Below are positions 41,039-50,546 of a stretch of DNA of 64,000 bases, in pieces. The DNA lies in assembly GCA_913056275.1 (NCBI GenBank), contig CAJXLP010000001.1, positions 62,001 to 126,000 of the forward strand, written 5' to 3'. The notes under the pieces are model-generated. The model was not told the DNA's origin and did not search any database. It was given only the letters and a program-made list of their open reading frames with translations. Within the stretch, counting starts at the first letter, position 1. The number at the start of each line of letters is the position of its first letter. The translations under genes and the position numbers were made by a program. This DNA comes from an uncultured Mycoplasmatota bacterium. GTDB taxonomy: Bacteria > Bacillota_I > Bacilli_A > Izemoplasmatales > Izemoplasmataceae.

Positions 41039-42253
41039 TTATGGCAATGGATACGGTTTTACAAGGGCTAAGACAGCTTGTTTAATCGCCGGTAAGTCTG
41101 CGTCTTCAGCCGTTAGCGCCCGGTGAATTAACTGGGCGACTTCTTGCATTTGAGGTTCCCTAAATCCGCGCGTAGTTAACGCCGGAGTCCCGAGGCGAAT
41201 ACCACTCGACACAAACGGACTTTCCGTGTCGTTGGGAATGGAATTTTTGTTGCACGTAATGTTCACGGATTCTAACCGTTTCTCCGCAAACTTGCCTGTC
41301 ATATTCAAGGTTGATTTAACGTCGATTAAGACTAAGTGATTGTCGGTGCCGCCACTAATTACTCGGTAGCCATAATCAGCCAACGATGCAGCAAGCGCCT
41401 GGGCATTTTTTTTGATTTGTTGTTGGTACGTTTTAAACGAGGGCTCCATGGCTTCTTTAAATGCCACAGCTTTAGCCCCAATGATATGCATCAAGGGGCC
41501 CCCTTGAATGCCTGGGAACACTTTTGAATTGATCGTCTTAATCAAATTGGAATCGTTGGTTAAAATGAGTCCACCCCGAGGACCTCTTAACGTTTTGTGC
41601 GTGGTCGTGGTGACCACGTCAGCGTGGGGAAATGGATGAGGGTGTTCACCGGTTGCCACGAGTCCAGCAATGTGCGCCATATCGACCATTAAATACGCAC
41701 CGACTTTATCCGCCATGGCTCTAAATCGGGCAAAATCTATCGACCGGGGATAGGAACTGTAACCGGATATGATGAGCGCAGGTTTAACCGCGAGTGCCAT
41801 CGCTTCAATGGCCTCATAATCAAGCACTTCTGTCTTTGGGTCTACGCCATAATGCGTAAACGTATAATCTTCTCCAGAAAAACTCATAAAGTGACCATGC
41901 GTCAAATGGCCCCCTTGATCAAGTCCCATGGATAACACTTTATCGCCGTGCTTTAAAAGCGCTCTGAACACTGCTTGATTGGCTGAACTTCCCGAATGCG
42001 GTTGGACATTAGCGTATTTAACGTTAAACAACGTCTTCGCCCGTTCAATCGCTTCAGTTTCAATCTTATCAACGACCCCACACCCGCCATAATAGCGCTT
42101 GCCTGGATAGCCTTCGGCATACTTATTCGTGAGAATTGATCCGCCCACCGCTCGCACGTTTGCAGACGCAAAATTTTCTGAGGCAATCAACTCAAGGTGT
42201 TCAAATTGCCTCGTCTTTTCTTCTTCTATATAATCAAAGATAATATCTGCCAT
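41039..42253 (-). CDS. glyA: Serine hydroxymethyltransferase
   Basis: GlyA is a PLP enzyme that converts serine and tetrahydrofolate to glycine and methylene-THF, the main source of one-carbon units. About 404 residues, with LIASENFAS near the N-terminus, HGGHLTHG-like GGHLTHGHF, and the PLP-lysine motif [15 protein letters not shown] near residue 225. ATG 42253 is chosen from the family start and the GAGG site; the frame extends another 22 codons into the promoter region. A TACAAT -10 box at 42288-42293 fits this start. Serves the folate pathway with fhs and folD encoded nearby. Confidence 0.95.
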   Translation of the reverse strand: MADIIFDYIEEEKTRQFEHLELIASENFASANVRAVGGSILTNKYAEGYPGKRYYGGCGVVDKIETEAIERAKTLFNVKYANVQPHSGSSANQAVFRALLKHGDKVLSMGLDQGGHLTHGHFMSFSGEDYTFTHYGVDPKTEVLDYEAIEAMALAVKPALIISGYSSYPRSIDFARFRAMADKVGAYLMVDMAHIAGLVATGEHPHPFPHADVVTTTTHKTLRGPRGGLILTNDSNLIKTINSKVFPGIQGGPLMHIIGAKAVAFKEAMEPSFKTYQQQIKKNAQALAASLADYGYRVISGGTDNHLVLIDVKSTLNMTGKFAEKRLESVNITCNKNSIPNDTESPFVSSGIRLGTPALTTRGFREPQMQEVAQLIHRALTAEDADLPAIKQAVLALVKPYPLP

Positions 42254-42340
42254 GACTCGCCTCACTTTTTTTCTTTCTTCTTTGTTCATTGTACCAAACT
42301 CTCCTGCAGATGAGACCATCTTTACCGCCTCGGAGGCCCG

Positions 42341-42952
42341 ATGACACAGGTTACTTTAAAACGCCGTGATGCGCGTTTAGACGCATTGATAGAAAAAGAT
42401 CCGAAACTGCAGCATTTATTTGATCATGTGGGTGACTTAACCATTGAAATATCATGGGATATGTTCCCGTTTTTAGTCTATACCATCATCGGTCAACAGC
42501 TCTCCGTAAAAGTGGTCCAAACGCTCTATGCAAGACTCTTAAGTGCTTGCCAAAATACGCTCAACCCAGAGCGTCTTTTAGGCCTTTCTAAAGACACATT
42601 ACGAAGCCTCGGGTTGTCGATGCGGAAAGCAGAATATTTACACGCATTAGCACTGGCCGCAGACTCAGGCATGCTTGAAAAAGACACCCTTGATACGTTT
42701 GAGAAACCTGAACTCTTTGCGCATTTTCAAGAAATTCGGGGGATTGGGCCGTGGAGTGTGGACATGGTTCTTATGTTTGTCTTTGATGACATGGATCACT
42801 TTTCTAAAAAAGATCTTGGATTAATTCACGGATATAATCGCTTTTTTAACCGTGACATGCACCCCGATGATATAGAAAAGGACGCCATGAACTGGCGTCC
42901 TTACAGGAGCATCGTGGCCCATTACTTATGGCATGTTCACGACTCTAAATGA
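42341..42952 (+). CDS. DNA-3-methyladenine glycosylase II (AlkA-like)
   Basis: A 203-residue HhH-GPD glycosylase that removes alkylated purines. [20 protein letters not shown] near residue 45 is the conserved N-terminal helix, [18 protein letters not shown] is the helix-hairpin-helix lead-in, and [17 protein letters not shown] near residue 140 contains the hairpin and the catalytic Asp. The length and lack of a C-terminal iron-sulfur motif fit AlkA/MagI-type glycosylases rather than endonuclease III. ATG 42341 follows CGGAGG. It converges with the purine permease, with the two ends overlapping by 8 bases and no terminator. Confidence 0.87.
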   Translation: MTQVTLKRRDARLDALIEKDPKLQHLFDHVGDLTIEISWDMFPFLVYTIIGQQLSVKVVQTLYARLLSACQNTLNPERLLGLSKDTLRSLGLSMRKAEYLHALALAADSGMLEKDTLDTFEKPELFAHFQEIRGIGPWSVDMVLMFVFDDMDHFSKKDLGLIHGYNRFFNRDMHPDDIEKDAMNWRPYRSIVAHYLWHVHDSK

Positions 42953-44324
42953 TTTCTAATGCAAACCGTAAAATAAAGATTGCAAGCAACGCCCACATGA
43001 CAGGATGTACGTCTTTTGAGCGTTTGGATGCGCTCATGATAATTGGATAAAAGATGAATCCCATGGCAATGCCTTCGGCAATGGAGTATGCAAGCACCAT
43101 AAAAATAATTGTGAAAAAGGCTGGAATAACGGCGGCTTTATCAGAGAAGTCTAAGTCTCTGAGTTGGCCAATCATCAGTGCGCCAACCATGATTAATGCC
43201 ATCGCAGTTACCGGCGAATAGACAATCGCATCTCCGAAGTCGTTGAATCCAACAACGACACCGTTGACTACACTTAATACTGGATAGAGTAAGAGTGCAA
43301 GGACAAAGAGTAATGCGACTGTAACGCTCGTTAATCCGGTCCGGCCCCCTTGTTCGATGCCGGTTGTACTCTCGACGTAACTGGTCACCGTTGAGGTACC
43401 CAGTGTCGCCCCAATGACTGTTCCGAGTGAGTCCGCAATCAACGGGGCGTTACCCCCTTCAAGTTCGCCCTCTTCGTTCATTAATTTGGCTTCTTTTCCA
43501 ATGCCAATGAGCGTACCTGCGGTATCAAAGAAATCGACAAATAAGAACGTAAAGATGATTAAGAATGCTTCCGGTGCACTCAGTAATTCGCCGAATCCAC
43601 CAAGGAAAGAAAATCCAATCTCTCCCAGCCCTTCAAATAACCCAGACAACCCTTGCGCCGAGTATGCGGGCATATATTCGACACCTAAAAAGCCTAAAAC
43701 GAGTCCCACAAGCGCTGTGGTTCCAATGGCAATAATGATTGAAAACTTGTTGCCTGCCGCGTACAAGGCCACGGCAACCACTAACCCAAATAGCCCGAGT
43801 AATACCGCTGGATTGGAAAAATCACCCAACGCCACGAATGTGGCAGGGTCACCAACGATAATCCCTGCATTGGTCAGCCCGACAAACGTAATAAAAAAAC
43901 CGATCCCAGCTCCCACCGCAATTTTTAAAGATTCGGGAATGGCATCGATGACATATTTTCTCAACCCACTGACTGAGATGATTAAAAAGAGAACCCCAGA
44001 AATGAAGACGGCCGCTAATGCAGCTTGGTACGATAATCCATAGGTAAACACCACGGTAAATGTGAAAAAGGCATTGATGCCCATGCCGGGTGCTAAAGCC
44101 ACGGGAAAGTTCGCAAATACCCCCATGATTAAGGTGGCGATTAAAGCGGAGAGTGCAGTCGCTAAGAAGACTCCACCAAATGGCATCCCGGTTTGCGAAA
44201 GTAATCCTGCGTTGACCGGTAAAATATAGGCCATGGCCAAAAAGGTCGTGAGGCCGGCTAACACTTCAGTCTTCACTGAAGATCCGCGTTCGCGGATTTT
44301 GAAATAACTGATGATTTTTTCCAA
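42945..44324 (-). CDS. pbuG: Guanine/hypoxanthine-type purine permease (AzgA/PbuG family)
   Basis: A 459-residue NCS2-related permease with about 12-14 membrane segments. ITTFLAMAYILPVN-like TTFLAMAYILPVNAGLL, GMGINAFFTFTVVF, and FFDTAGTLIGIG near residue 255 are conserved in the AzgA/PbuG/PbuO group, which imports hypoxanthine, guanine or adenine by proton symport. The start is TTG at 44324, eight bases after AGGAGG; the non-ATG start may limit expression. The mRNA leader carries a guanine-type purine riboswitch, which supports a guanine/hypoxanthine substrate. The assignment of pbuG rests on that context. Confidence 0.92.
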   Translation of the reverse strand: MEKIISYFKIRERGSSVKTEVLAGLTTFLAMAYILPVNAGLLSQTGMPFGGVFLATALSALIATLIMGVFANFPVALAPGMGINAFFTFTVVFTYGLSYQAALAAVFISGVLFLIISVSGLRKYVIDAIPESLKIAVGAGIGFFITFVGLTNAGIIVGDPATFVALGDFSNPAVLLGLFGLVVAVALYAAGNKFSIIIAIGTTALVGLVLGFLGVEYMPAYSAQGLSGLFEGLGEIGFSFLGGFGELLSAPEAFLIIFTFLFVDFFDTAGTLIGIGKEAKLMNEEGELEGGNAPLIADSLGTVIGATLGTSTVTSYVESTTGIEQGGRTGLTSVTVALLFVLALLLYPVLSVVNGVVVGFNDFGDAIVYSPVTAMALIMVGALMIGQLRDLDFSDKAAVIPAFFTIIFMVLAYSIAEGIAMGFIFYPIIMSASKRSKDVHPVMWALLAIFILRFALEII

Positions 44325-44385
44325 AATAAAAACCTCCTAAATTTTTGGTCAGTATCACAAAAACCACAAAACAGGAGATTTGCAG
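44325..44385 (-). promoter_or_regulatory. Riboswitch expression platform (candidate translational)
   Basis: Between the aptamer and the TTG start, CTCCT (44373-44377) can pair with the AGGAG of the ribosome site (44333-44338 region). A second TGATACT copy (44350-44356) can compete with the 3' P1 strand for the 5' P1 strand. No T-run terminator is present, so control of translation rather than termination is suggested. Confidence 0.4.
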
Positions 44386-44457
44386 GTATCATAGTCCTTT
44401 CATTTACGGCGAAAGGGTAGAGACAGCTAAACCGTATTATTAGCCTTATATGATACT
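44386..44457 (-). ncRNA. Purine riboswitch aptamer (guanine class)
   Basis: On the minus strand the sequence shows the purine aptamer: P1 strands GTATCATA (5') and TATGATAC (3'); the L2 loop ATAATACG with GGTTTAGC, J2/3 GTCTCTACC; L3 loop GCCGTAAA; and GGACTATG in J3/1. C at the position equivalent to C74 (GACTATG rather than GATTATG) indicates guanine or hypoxanthine binding. It lies in the leader of the purine permease and probably shuts off its expression when purines are plentiful. Confidence 0.93.
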
Positions 44458-44476
44458 AACCTACTTGTATTTAATC

Positions 44477-44506
44477 AAAAAAGATGGCGTTTGGCCATCT
44501 TTTTTT
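44477..44506 (-). terminator. Terminator of the fhs-purB-DUF1461 operon
   Basis: AGATGGC and GCCATCT form a seven-base stem around GTTTG, followed on the minus strand by six T residues. It insulates the operon from the purine permease leader. Confidence 0.8.
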
Positions 44507-44526
44507 GTAAATTTTTCAGAAAATTT

Positions 44527-45165
44527 TTACATTCTTTTTAAACGTCTACTCGCAAAGCGATAAAAGGCAATTTCAACCGCCATTAAAAAGGCTAAAATAA
44601 GGACGCCTGATACGAGCCAAAACCCTGATGGCAATAATTGAATGAGCACATCATCATAGCGTAATAGCCAGTCATCATTCGAGAAAAATAGCTCGTGAAA
44701 CAGCGTAAATATACGGCTAAAATCAATCGCGAACCACGTCCCGATAAAGAGGGTAAACATCAAAGGGATGACAAACATACTCCGGAGCGTTAAATACATT
44801 GCTTGGCGGTCTTTACGGGCTTGTATGGTGAGTAGTAAAGCGGCTGTAAGGCCACTTGTTAAGGCGACGATTCTCAATACAGTGTACAGATTTTTCACGT
44901 CTTCCATATGACGTATTTCAATGTCTCGCATGAGCGTGGTCGGATCACTTTCGGTGGCTCCAAAGGTGAGATCATCGTGCCGATAATTCAAGTAATCAAT
45001 CAGTTCAAACGCCACATAGTCATGGTCATACATGATTTCACTGTGTGCGTCATAGCGACCTTCTGAGACCGCTAAATACCAGCGACTGGTTAGTAGTTGC
45101 GCCGCAAACATCAAGAGAAAAATGAGCGTTAAAACGTGAATGACAACGCGGATAAATTTAGTCAT
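44527..45165 (-). CDS. DUF1461-family membrane protein
   Basis: A roughly 212-residue membrane protein with four hydrophobic segments (about residues 8-25, 95-115, 128-150 and 180-205). YDHDYVAFELIDYLNY and EIRHMEDVKNLYTVL near residues 45-95 fit the DUF1461 (TIGR01906) family of integral membrane proteins, whose function is unknown. ATG 45165 is chosen because it overlaps the purB stop by 8 bases and matches the family; a longer frame begins at 45243. Last gene of a five-gene operon with fhs, folD and purB. Confidence 0.82.
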   Translation of the reverse strand: MTKFIRVVIHVLTLIFLLMFAAQLLTSRWYLAVSEGRYDAHSEIMYDHDYVAFELIDYLNYRHDDLTFGATESDPTTLMRDIEIRHMEDVKNLYTVLRIVALTSGLTAALLLTIQARKDRQAMYLTLRSMFVIPLMFTLFIGTWFAIDFSRIFTLFHELFFSNDDWLLRYDDVLIQLLPSGFWLVSGVLILAFLMAVEIAFYRFASRRLKRM

Positions 45166-46456
45166 ATAAGCCAAGTCTTTGGTAAATATCTTCGACGTGA
45201 ACCAGCGCTTGTTGGGGATCAAAGCAGGCATCGATTTCTGCATCCGTAAGCACCGACGTTATGACGTCACTTTTTTTCAGCACTGTTTTAAAATGGTGAT
45301 CATCGTCGTTTGCTTGAAAGGTGAGGGGTTGAATCGTATCGTAGGCTTCTTCCCTTGTCCACCCTTTTTGAATCAAGGCGTGCAAGACGTATTGAGAAAA
45401 GATGACACCGTTGGTGATTTGAATATGCTCAAGCATTTTATCTTCATAGACATCAATGCCATCTAAAACGCGTTCCATGCGGTCAAGCATGTAGTCAACT
45501 AAGCTGATGGCATCGGGAATGATGACCCGCTCAACCGATGAGTGAGAAATATCGCGTTCATGCCACAGTGCGACGTCTTCATAGGCAGGAATCATGTAGC
45601 CCCGCACTAAGCGAGCCACACCCATCAAGTTTTCTGAGGCGATTGGATTGCGCTTATGGGGCATCGCCGACGACCCTTTTTGACGCAGGCCAAAGGCTTC
45701 TTTTACCTCGCCAATTTCACTGCGTTGCAAGTGCCGTATTTCTAAAGCAATCTGTTCAACACCGGTCGCAATTAATGCGAGAACATGCAAGTAATGCGCG
45801 TGACGATCACGGTTAATGACTTGCGTAGAGATCGATACCGGTTTCAAATTTAAAAACCGACAGACTTCTTCTTCCAATTGCAGTCCTGTGTGCGCATAAG
45901 TGCCGACTGCGCCACTAATTTTCCCTACTTCAATGCCACTTCTCGCTTCTTTGAACCGGGTTAAATGCCGATTAAATAAATCGTGCCATAAGGCAAACTT
46001 TAAGCCAAAACTTGTGACGTCTGCGTGCATGCCATGCGTCCGCCCAATGATTGGGGTGTGTTGGTACGTGATGGCGTGCCGCTTGAGCGTTCCTAGAAGT
46101 TTTGAAAGGCCGGCTTCAATGCCTTGGTTGGCACTTTTAAACGCAAGTCCGAGTGCCGTATCTACAATGTCTGTCGATGTTAGGCCGTAATGAAACCATT
46201 TCTTTTCGTCGCCTAAATGCCGAGTCACACTCCGCGTGAAGGCAATGACATCGTGGTGCGTATCTTTTTCGATGCGCTCAATATCGGCCACATCTACGTT
46301 CACACCCGCTTCGATTTTATCGTAGTCAGCTTCCGGCACTTTGCCGAGTTTAACGTACGCTTTTAAAGCCGCAAGTTCGACGGTTAAAAACCGTTCATAT
46401 TGTTCATAGTCAGAAAATAAAGCGCCCAACCATTCGCGTTGATATCGTTTAATCAT
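45158..46456 (-). CDS. purB: Adenylosuccinate lyase
   Basis: PurB splits SAICAR in purine synthesis and adenylosuccinate in AMP synthesis, releasing fumarate. The 432-residue protein includes THDVIAFTR (as HHDVIAFTR), TSTDIVDTALGL, GRTHGMHADVTSFG, and the fumarase/aspartase superfamily signature GSSAMPHKRNP near residue 262. The ATG overlaps folD by 4 bases. It neighbours folD and fhs, providing the formyl-THF used by purine synthesis. Confidence 0.96.
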   Translation of the reverse strand: MIKRYQREWLGALFSDYEQYERFLTVELAALKAYVKLGKVPEADYDKIEAGVNVDVADIERIEKDTHHDVIAFTRSVTRHLGDEKKWFHYGLTSTDIVDTALGLAFKSANQGIEAGLSKLLGTLKRHAITYQHTPIIGRTHGMHADVTSFGLKFALWHDLFNRHLTRFKEARSGIEVGKISGAVGTYAHTGLQLEEEVCRFLNLKPVSISTQVINRDRHAHYLHVLALIATGVEQIALEIRHLQRSEIGEVKEAFGLRQKGSSAMPHKRNPIASENLMGVARLVRGYMIPAYEDVALWHERDISHSSVERVIIPDAISLVDYMLDRMERVLDGIDVYEDKMLEHIQITNGVIFSQYVLHALIQKGWTREEAYDTIQPLTFQANDDDHHFKTVLKKSDVITSVLTDAEIDACFDPQQALVHVEDIYQRLGLYD

Positions 46457-47286
46457 GTTTGACTCCTTAATTGTTGATAGGCATCAAGTGTGTTTTCTAA
46501 AAGGGCGGTAATCGTCATTGGTCCAACCCCTCTCGGGACTGGCGTTATCGCCTGGGCAACTTCTTTGACAGCCTCAAAATCAACATCACCAATCAGTTTG
46601 CCCTCAACCCGGTTGATGCCCACATCAACGACGGTTGCACCTGGTCTCACGTAATCGGCTGTAATCAAATGAGGCCGGCCTGTGGCAACCACTAAAATGT
46701 CGGCGCTCAACGTATGCGCTTTGAGATCGACCGTCCGGGAGTGACACACGGTCACTGTCGCGTGACGTTGGGTGAGTAAATGAACCATGGGTAGACCGAC
46801 AATTTGACTACGTCCAACGATGACGGCGTGTTTACCAGACAGGGGAATGTCATAGGTGTCTAAGAGTTCGATAATGCCTCGCGGGGTGGCAGGCACAAAT
46901 CCGGGTCGGTTTTGAAAGAGGGCTGCGACATTGATCGGGTGAAATCCATCGACGTCTTTTTTCGGATCAATCGCATCCATCACCCGTTTCACATCAAGTC
47001 CTTCGGCGAGTGGAAGCTGGACTAAAATGCCATGCACGTCAGAATCATTATTTAGGGTATGAATCGTTTTTAATAAGTCCGCTTCGTCACCCGTCATATC
47101 ATGGATGATGGTCGACTTAAAGCCAATTTTTTTTGCGGCTTTTTCTTTCGCTTTGACATATGTCGTACTAGCGGGATTATCCGTCGTTAAAATGACGACG
47201 AGATGCGGTGCTCCATCCAAGGATTCAACCGTCTTTTTAAGATCGGCTTGACGCGTCATGGATGTCGCTTTACCATCGAGAATCAT
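46453..47286 (-). CDS. folD: Methylene-THF dehydrogenase / methenyl-THF cyclohydrolase
   Basis: FolD oxidises methylene-THF to methenyl-THF and hydrolyses that to 10-formyl-THF. 277 residues: YVKAKEKAAKKIGF with the catalytic Lys near residue 48, VQLPLAEGLD, PKKDVDGFHPINV, and the NADP-binding GRSQIVGLPMVHLL. The start overlaps nothing but is 9 bases after the M32 peptidase; the end overlaps purB by 4. With GlyA and Fhs it completes the one-carbon interconversion route. Confidence 0.96.
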   Translation of the reverse strand: MILDGKATSMTRQADLKKTVESLDGAPHLVVILTTDNPASTTYVKAKEKAAKKIGFKSTIIHDMTGDEADLLKTIHTLNNDSDVHGILVQLPLAEGLDVKRVMDAIDPKKDVDGFHPINVAALFQNRPGFVPATPRGIIELLDTYDIPLSGKHAVIVGRSQIVGLPMVHLLTQRHATVTVCHSRTVDLKAHTLSADILVVATGRPHLITADYVRPGATVVDVGINRVEGKLIGDVDFEAVKEVAQAITPVPRGVGPMTITALLENTLDAYQQLRSQT

Positions 47287-47295
47287 AGCGCCTCC

Positions 47296-48783
47296 TTAAC
47301 CTATATATAGGGGTCCATATTTGGCTTTGAGATACTCAATATAATAGTGTGGATTAAACGGTTCACCTGTGACATCCAGTAAGAGTTCTTCGGGCGTTTT
47401 TGATTTGCCGTACTGATGAATTTTGTCTTTCAGCCACGCATTGATTTGTGGGATGTCATCGGCTTTAATAATGGCTTCAATGTCCAGTTCTTTTTGCATG
47501 GCATAGTAAATTTGTGCGGCGTATGCGCTACCTAATGCGTACGTTGGGAAGTACCCAAATGCGCCCCCACTCCAATGCACATCTTGCAGCAATCCGTCGG
47601 TATCTTTTTCGACGTGAATGCCAAGATAATCACGAACCTTTTGATTCCAAAGATCTGGCAAATCATCTAGGGCAATGCCGTCATTGAAAATGGCCCGTTC
47701 ACATTCATAACGAATCATGATGTGGAGGGGATATGTAAGTTCGTCAGCTTCCACACGAATGAACGATTGTTCCACCCAATTAATGCCCAGATAAAACGTA
47801 TCTAAGTCAACGTCGTGTAATGCCTCATCAAAAATCGATTTGAGTCTGTCATAATGGACCGTCCAAAAAGCGTAAGACCGGCCGATCACATTTTCATAAA
47901 ACCGTGATTGGGATTCGTGAATTCCCATCGACGTTCCGCCTTTTAAGCGAGTTTCCGTGAACGCTTCATCAATCCCCATTTCATAGGTGGCATGCCCCAG
48001 TTCATGAATGCCTGCAAAGATGGATGAAAACAGAAAGTCTTCTAAATATCTAACGGTATATCGTACGTCACTTGGATGCGTGTTCCAGGTGAATGGATGC
48101 ACACTTTCTTTCAGTAACCCCTTATCTAAATCGTAGGCAAATACCTCGTTCAAATATTCGACAAATTCTTTTTGTTTCGCTTTTGGAAAATGGCGATCAA
48201 TGAAAGCGGGTTTTTCCGGACGATTATTTAACACGTTTTGCACAAACGGGACGAGGTCTTGTCGAATAACATCAAAGAAGGCATCGTATTTTTCCATCGA
48301 CATGCCTGCTTCATAATCATCGAGTAAGACATCGTACGGCGCTTTGTCTTCATTGCGATACGTGATGAATCGTTTTGACGTTTCGATAATCTTTCCGAGC
48401 GTCTCTTTAAAACTGTCATAATCATCGTTTGCTTTTGCCTCTTCCCACGTGCGTTGCGCAAGCGCCAATAACTTATCGTACGCCGCATATTCATCCGCGG
48501 GTATCTTGTTAACTTTACGCAGTGCTTCCCCGGCTTTTTTCACACTTTTGCGGTCGATCTCAGAAAGGTCATCTTGCGCTTCTAACGCTTTTAACGTTTC
48601 TAAGTATGTGTCGCTTGTCCAGAGTTCAAACGCCTCTTGAGCGATCATACTCTGCATCTCAGCTCGCCGTTCAAACGCACCCTTTGGGGCCTCGGTCGCT
48701 GAATCCCAACCGACGACATTAAGGACATATTGATAGGCTTGTAATTTCTTTTCATACGCTTTAAATTGTTCGAGATATGTCAT
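47296..48783 (-). CDS. M32 family metallocarboxypeptidase
   Basis: A 495-residue zinc carboxypeptidase of the Taq/M32 family, mostly helical. The zinc motif HELGHATYE (HExxH) lies near residue 265, with HESQSRFYENVIGRS shortly after providing the third ligand region, and IRVEADELTYPLHIMIRYECE further on. M32 enzymes cleave C-terminal residues from peptides; no signal peptide is present, so it acts in the cytoplasm. It lies 12 bases after fhs and 9 before folD, an unusual position within a folate operon, with no known functional link. Confidence 0.94.
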   Translation of the reverse strand: MTYLEQFKAYEKKLQAYQYVLNVVGWDSATEAPKGAFERRAEMQSMIAQEAFELWTSDTYLETLKALEAQDDLSEIDRKSVKKAGEALRKVNKIPADEYAAYDKLLALAQRTWEEAKANDDYDSFKETLGKIIETSKRFITYRNEDKAPYDVLLDDYEAGMSMEKYDAFFDVIRQDLVPFVQNVLNNRPEKPAFIDRHFPKAKQKEFVEYLNEVFAYDLDKGLLKESVHPFTWNTHPSDVRYTVRYLEDFLFSSIFAGIHELGHATYEMGIDEAFTETRLKGGTSMGIHESQSRFYENVIGRSYAFWTVHYDRLKSIFDEALHDVDLDTFYLGINWVEQSFIRVEADELTYPLHIMIRYECERAIFNDGIALDDLPDLWNQKVRDYLGIHVEKDTDGLLQDVHWSGGAFGYFPTYALGSAYAAQIYYAMQKELDIEAIIKADDIPQINAWLKDKIHQYGKSKTPEELLLDVTGEPFNPHYYIEYLKAKYGPLYIG

Positions 48784-48795
48784 TGTTTCCTCCTT

Positions 48796-50466
48796 TTAAA
48801 ATAACCCGTCAACCCGGCCGTCTTCATGTAATTTCATGTGCACGGCTGATGGAACTTTGGGTAATCCTGGCATGGTCATCATATTGCCGGTTAAGGCGAC
48901 GATAAACCCTGCCCCAATCGATGGTCGTAGTTCACGAATGGTGAGCGTGAAATCTCTCGGGCGTCCTAATTTTTTCGGATCATCCGATAAACTGGATTGG
49001 GTTTTTGCCATGCATATTTTGAGCGACTCCCATCCATGTTTTTTGAACGTTCTCAGTTGTCGCTTCGCCGTGTCTGAGAAAACGACGCTGGACGCTCCGT
49101 ATACGGTGTGAGCAATGGTTTCAATCTTCGTTTTTAATGAGTCACTCGCTTTATATAACGGTTTGAATTGAGCGGGACCTTCGGTCATTTTTAACACTTC
49201 ATGGGCGAGCGCTTCACCGCCTTTACCCCCTTCGGCAAAGACGCGAGATAACGCGTATGCGTGGTTCGCTTTTTCTAAACGATCACTTAATGCTTGAACT
49301 TCCTGGTCAGTATCGGTTGGAAATTCATTAATCGCTACCACATATGGAAGGTTGAATGCTTGAATGGTTTCAATGTGTTTTTCTAAATTTTCGAAGCCTT
49401 TTTCTAACGCGTCTAAATCTTCTTTGGCCAAATCATCTTTGGCTTGACCGCCGTGCATTTTTAACGCCCGAATGGTTGCGACAATGACAACAGCATTCGG
49501 CGTTAAATCACCGTCTTGAGTTTTTATATTTAAGAATTTTTCCGCTCCTAAATCAGCGCCGAACCCGGCTTCGGTTACGACGTAATCGGAGAGTTTTAAG
49601 GCAAGCTTTGTGGCGATGATTGAATTACAACCGTGGGCAATGTTGGCAAATGGGCCGCCGTGCACTAAGGCAGGGGTCCCTTCTAAGGTTTGTACTAAGT
49701 TTGGTTTGATGGCATCTTTTAAAACCATCGCTACTGCTCCTTCCGCTTTTAAATCACGGACTGTTATCGGCGTACGATCTTTCGAGTAAGCGATGACCAT
49801 TCGCCCTAATCGCACTTTTAAATCATCGATGTCTCTTGCTAAGGTAAGTACGGCCATGACTTCTGAAGCGACCGAAATATTAAACCCATCTTGCCGGGGA
49901 ATTCCTTGACCCAATCCTCCGAGTCCAACGGTGATATTACGCAAGGCTCGGTCGTTCATATCCAGCGCTCTTTTCCAAGTAATTCGATTCACATCAATGT
50001 CTAGTTCGTTGCCTTGATATAAGTGATTATCGAGCATGGCAGCGATTAAGTTATTGGCCGTTGTCACGGCGTGGATGTCACCGGTAAAATGGAGGTTTAA
50101 ATCTTCCATGGGAACCACTTGTGAATACCCGCCACCAGCGGCGCCACCTTTAATTCCAAAAATCGGACCAAGCGACGGTTCACGCAAGGCAATCATGGCA
50201 TTTTTTCCAAGTCGACTTAACGCTTGCCCCAGCCCAACTGTCGTCGTTGATTTTCCTTCACCAGCTGGTGTTGGATTAATCGCAGTTACTAAAATCAAGC
50301 GGCCATCTTTGGCTGATTTTAAGCGGTCAAAAATGTCTAAGTCGACCTTTGCTTTGACGCGTCCATACCGTTCAATTTCATTGACTTTTATTCCCGCTTT
50401 TGAAGCAATTTTTTCGATGTCTTCCGGGGTGTGAGATTGAACAATTTCTAGATCTGATTTAAGCAT
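48796..50466 (-). CDS. fhs: Formate-tetrahydrofolate ligase
   Basis: Fhs makes 10-formyl-THF from formate, THF and ATP, a step used by anaerobes and in purine synthesis. The 556-residue protein begins with the SDLEIVQ N-terminus, has the ATP-binding NPTPAGEGKSTTTVGL near residue 64, FGIKGGAAGGGYSQV, and FNISVASEVMAVL. ATG 50466 follows AAAGGAGA. First gene of the fhs-M32-folD-purB-DUF1461 operon. Confidence 0.96.
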   Translation of the reverse strand: MLKSDLEIVQSHTPEDIEKIASKAGIKVNEIERYGRVKAKVDLDIFDRLKSAKDGRLILVTAINPTPAGEGKSTTTVGLGQALSRLGKNAMIALREPSLGPIFGIKGGAAGGGYSQVVPMEDLNLHFTGDIHAVTTANNLIAAMLDNHLYQGNELDIDVNRITWKRALDMNDRALRNITVGLGGLGQGIPRQDGFNISVASEVMAVLTLARDIDDLKVRLGRMVIAYSKDRTPITVRDLKAEGAVAMVLKDAIKPNLVQTLEGTPALVHGGPFANIAHGCNSIIATKLALKLSDYVVTEAGFGADLGAEKFLNIKTQDGDLTPNAVVIVATIRALKMHGGQAKDDLAKEDLDALEKGFENLEKHIETIQAFNLPYVVAINEFPTDTDQEVQALSDRLEKANHAYALSRVFAEGGKGGEALAHEVLKMTEGPAQFKPLYKASDSLKTKIETIAHTVYGASSVVFSDTAKRQLRTFKKHGWESLKICMAKTQSSLSDDPKKLGRPRDFTLTIRELRPSIGAGFIVALTGNMMTMPGLPKVPSAVHMKLHEDGRVDGLF

Positions 50467-50519
50467 ATAATCTCCTTTGATTTAACGCGCTCTTATCATT
50501 GATTAAAAATATCCTATGG

Positions 50520-50525
50520 TATACT
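50520..50525 (+). promoter_or_regulatory. -10 box of small membrane protein
   Basis: TATACT at 50520-50525; TTGATT 15 bases upstream is a weak -35. The transcript would start near 50532, before the AGGAAGG ribosome site and ATG 50547. Confidence 0.45.
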
Positions 50526-50546
50526 GTGTGTAGACAGGAAGGTGTC

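Noticed and set aside
40929-41126. A 65-residue plus-strand frame between hslO and glyA
   Set aside because: It lies between two terminators, overlaps the glyA end and contains the glyA terminator hairpin; no ribosome site.
43414-44043. A 209-residue open frame on the plus strand, opposite the purine permease
   Set aside because: It is antisense to a well-conserved gene, has a Pro/Ser/Asn-rich composition expected of a reverse-strand shadow, no ribosome site and no recognisable domain.
50467-50546. A folate (THF) riboswitch upstream of fhs
   Set aside because: The 80-base divergent gap is too short and lacks the expected conserved core.
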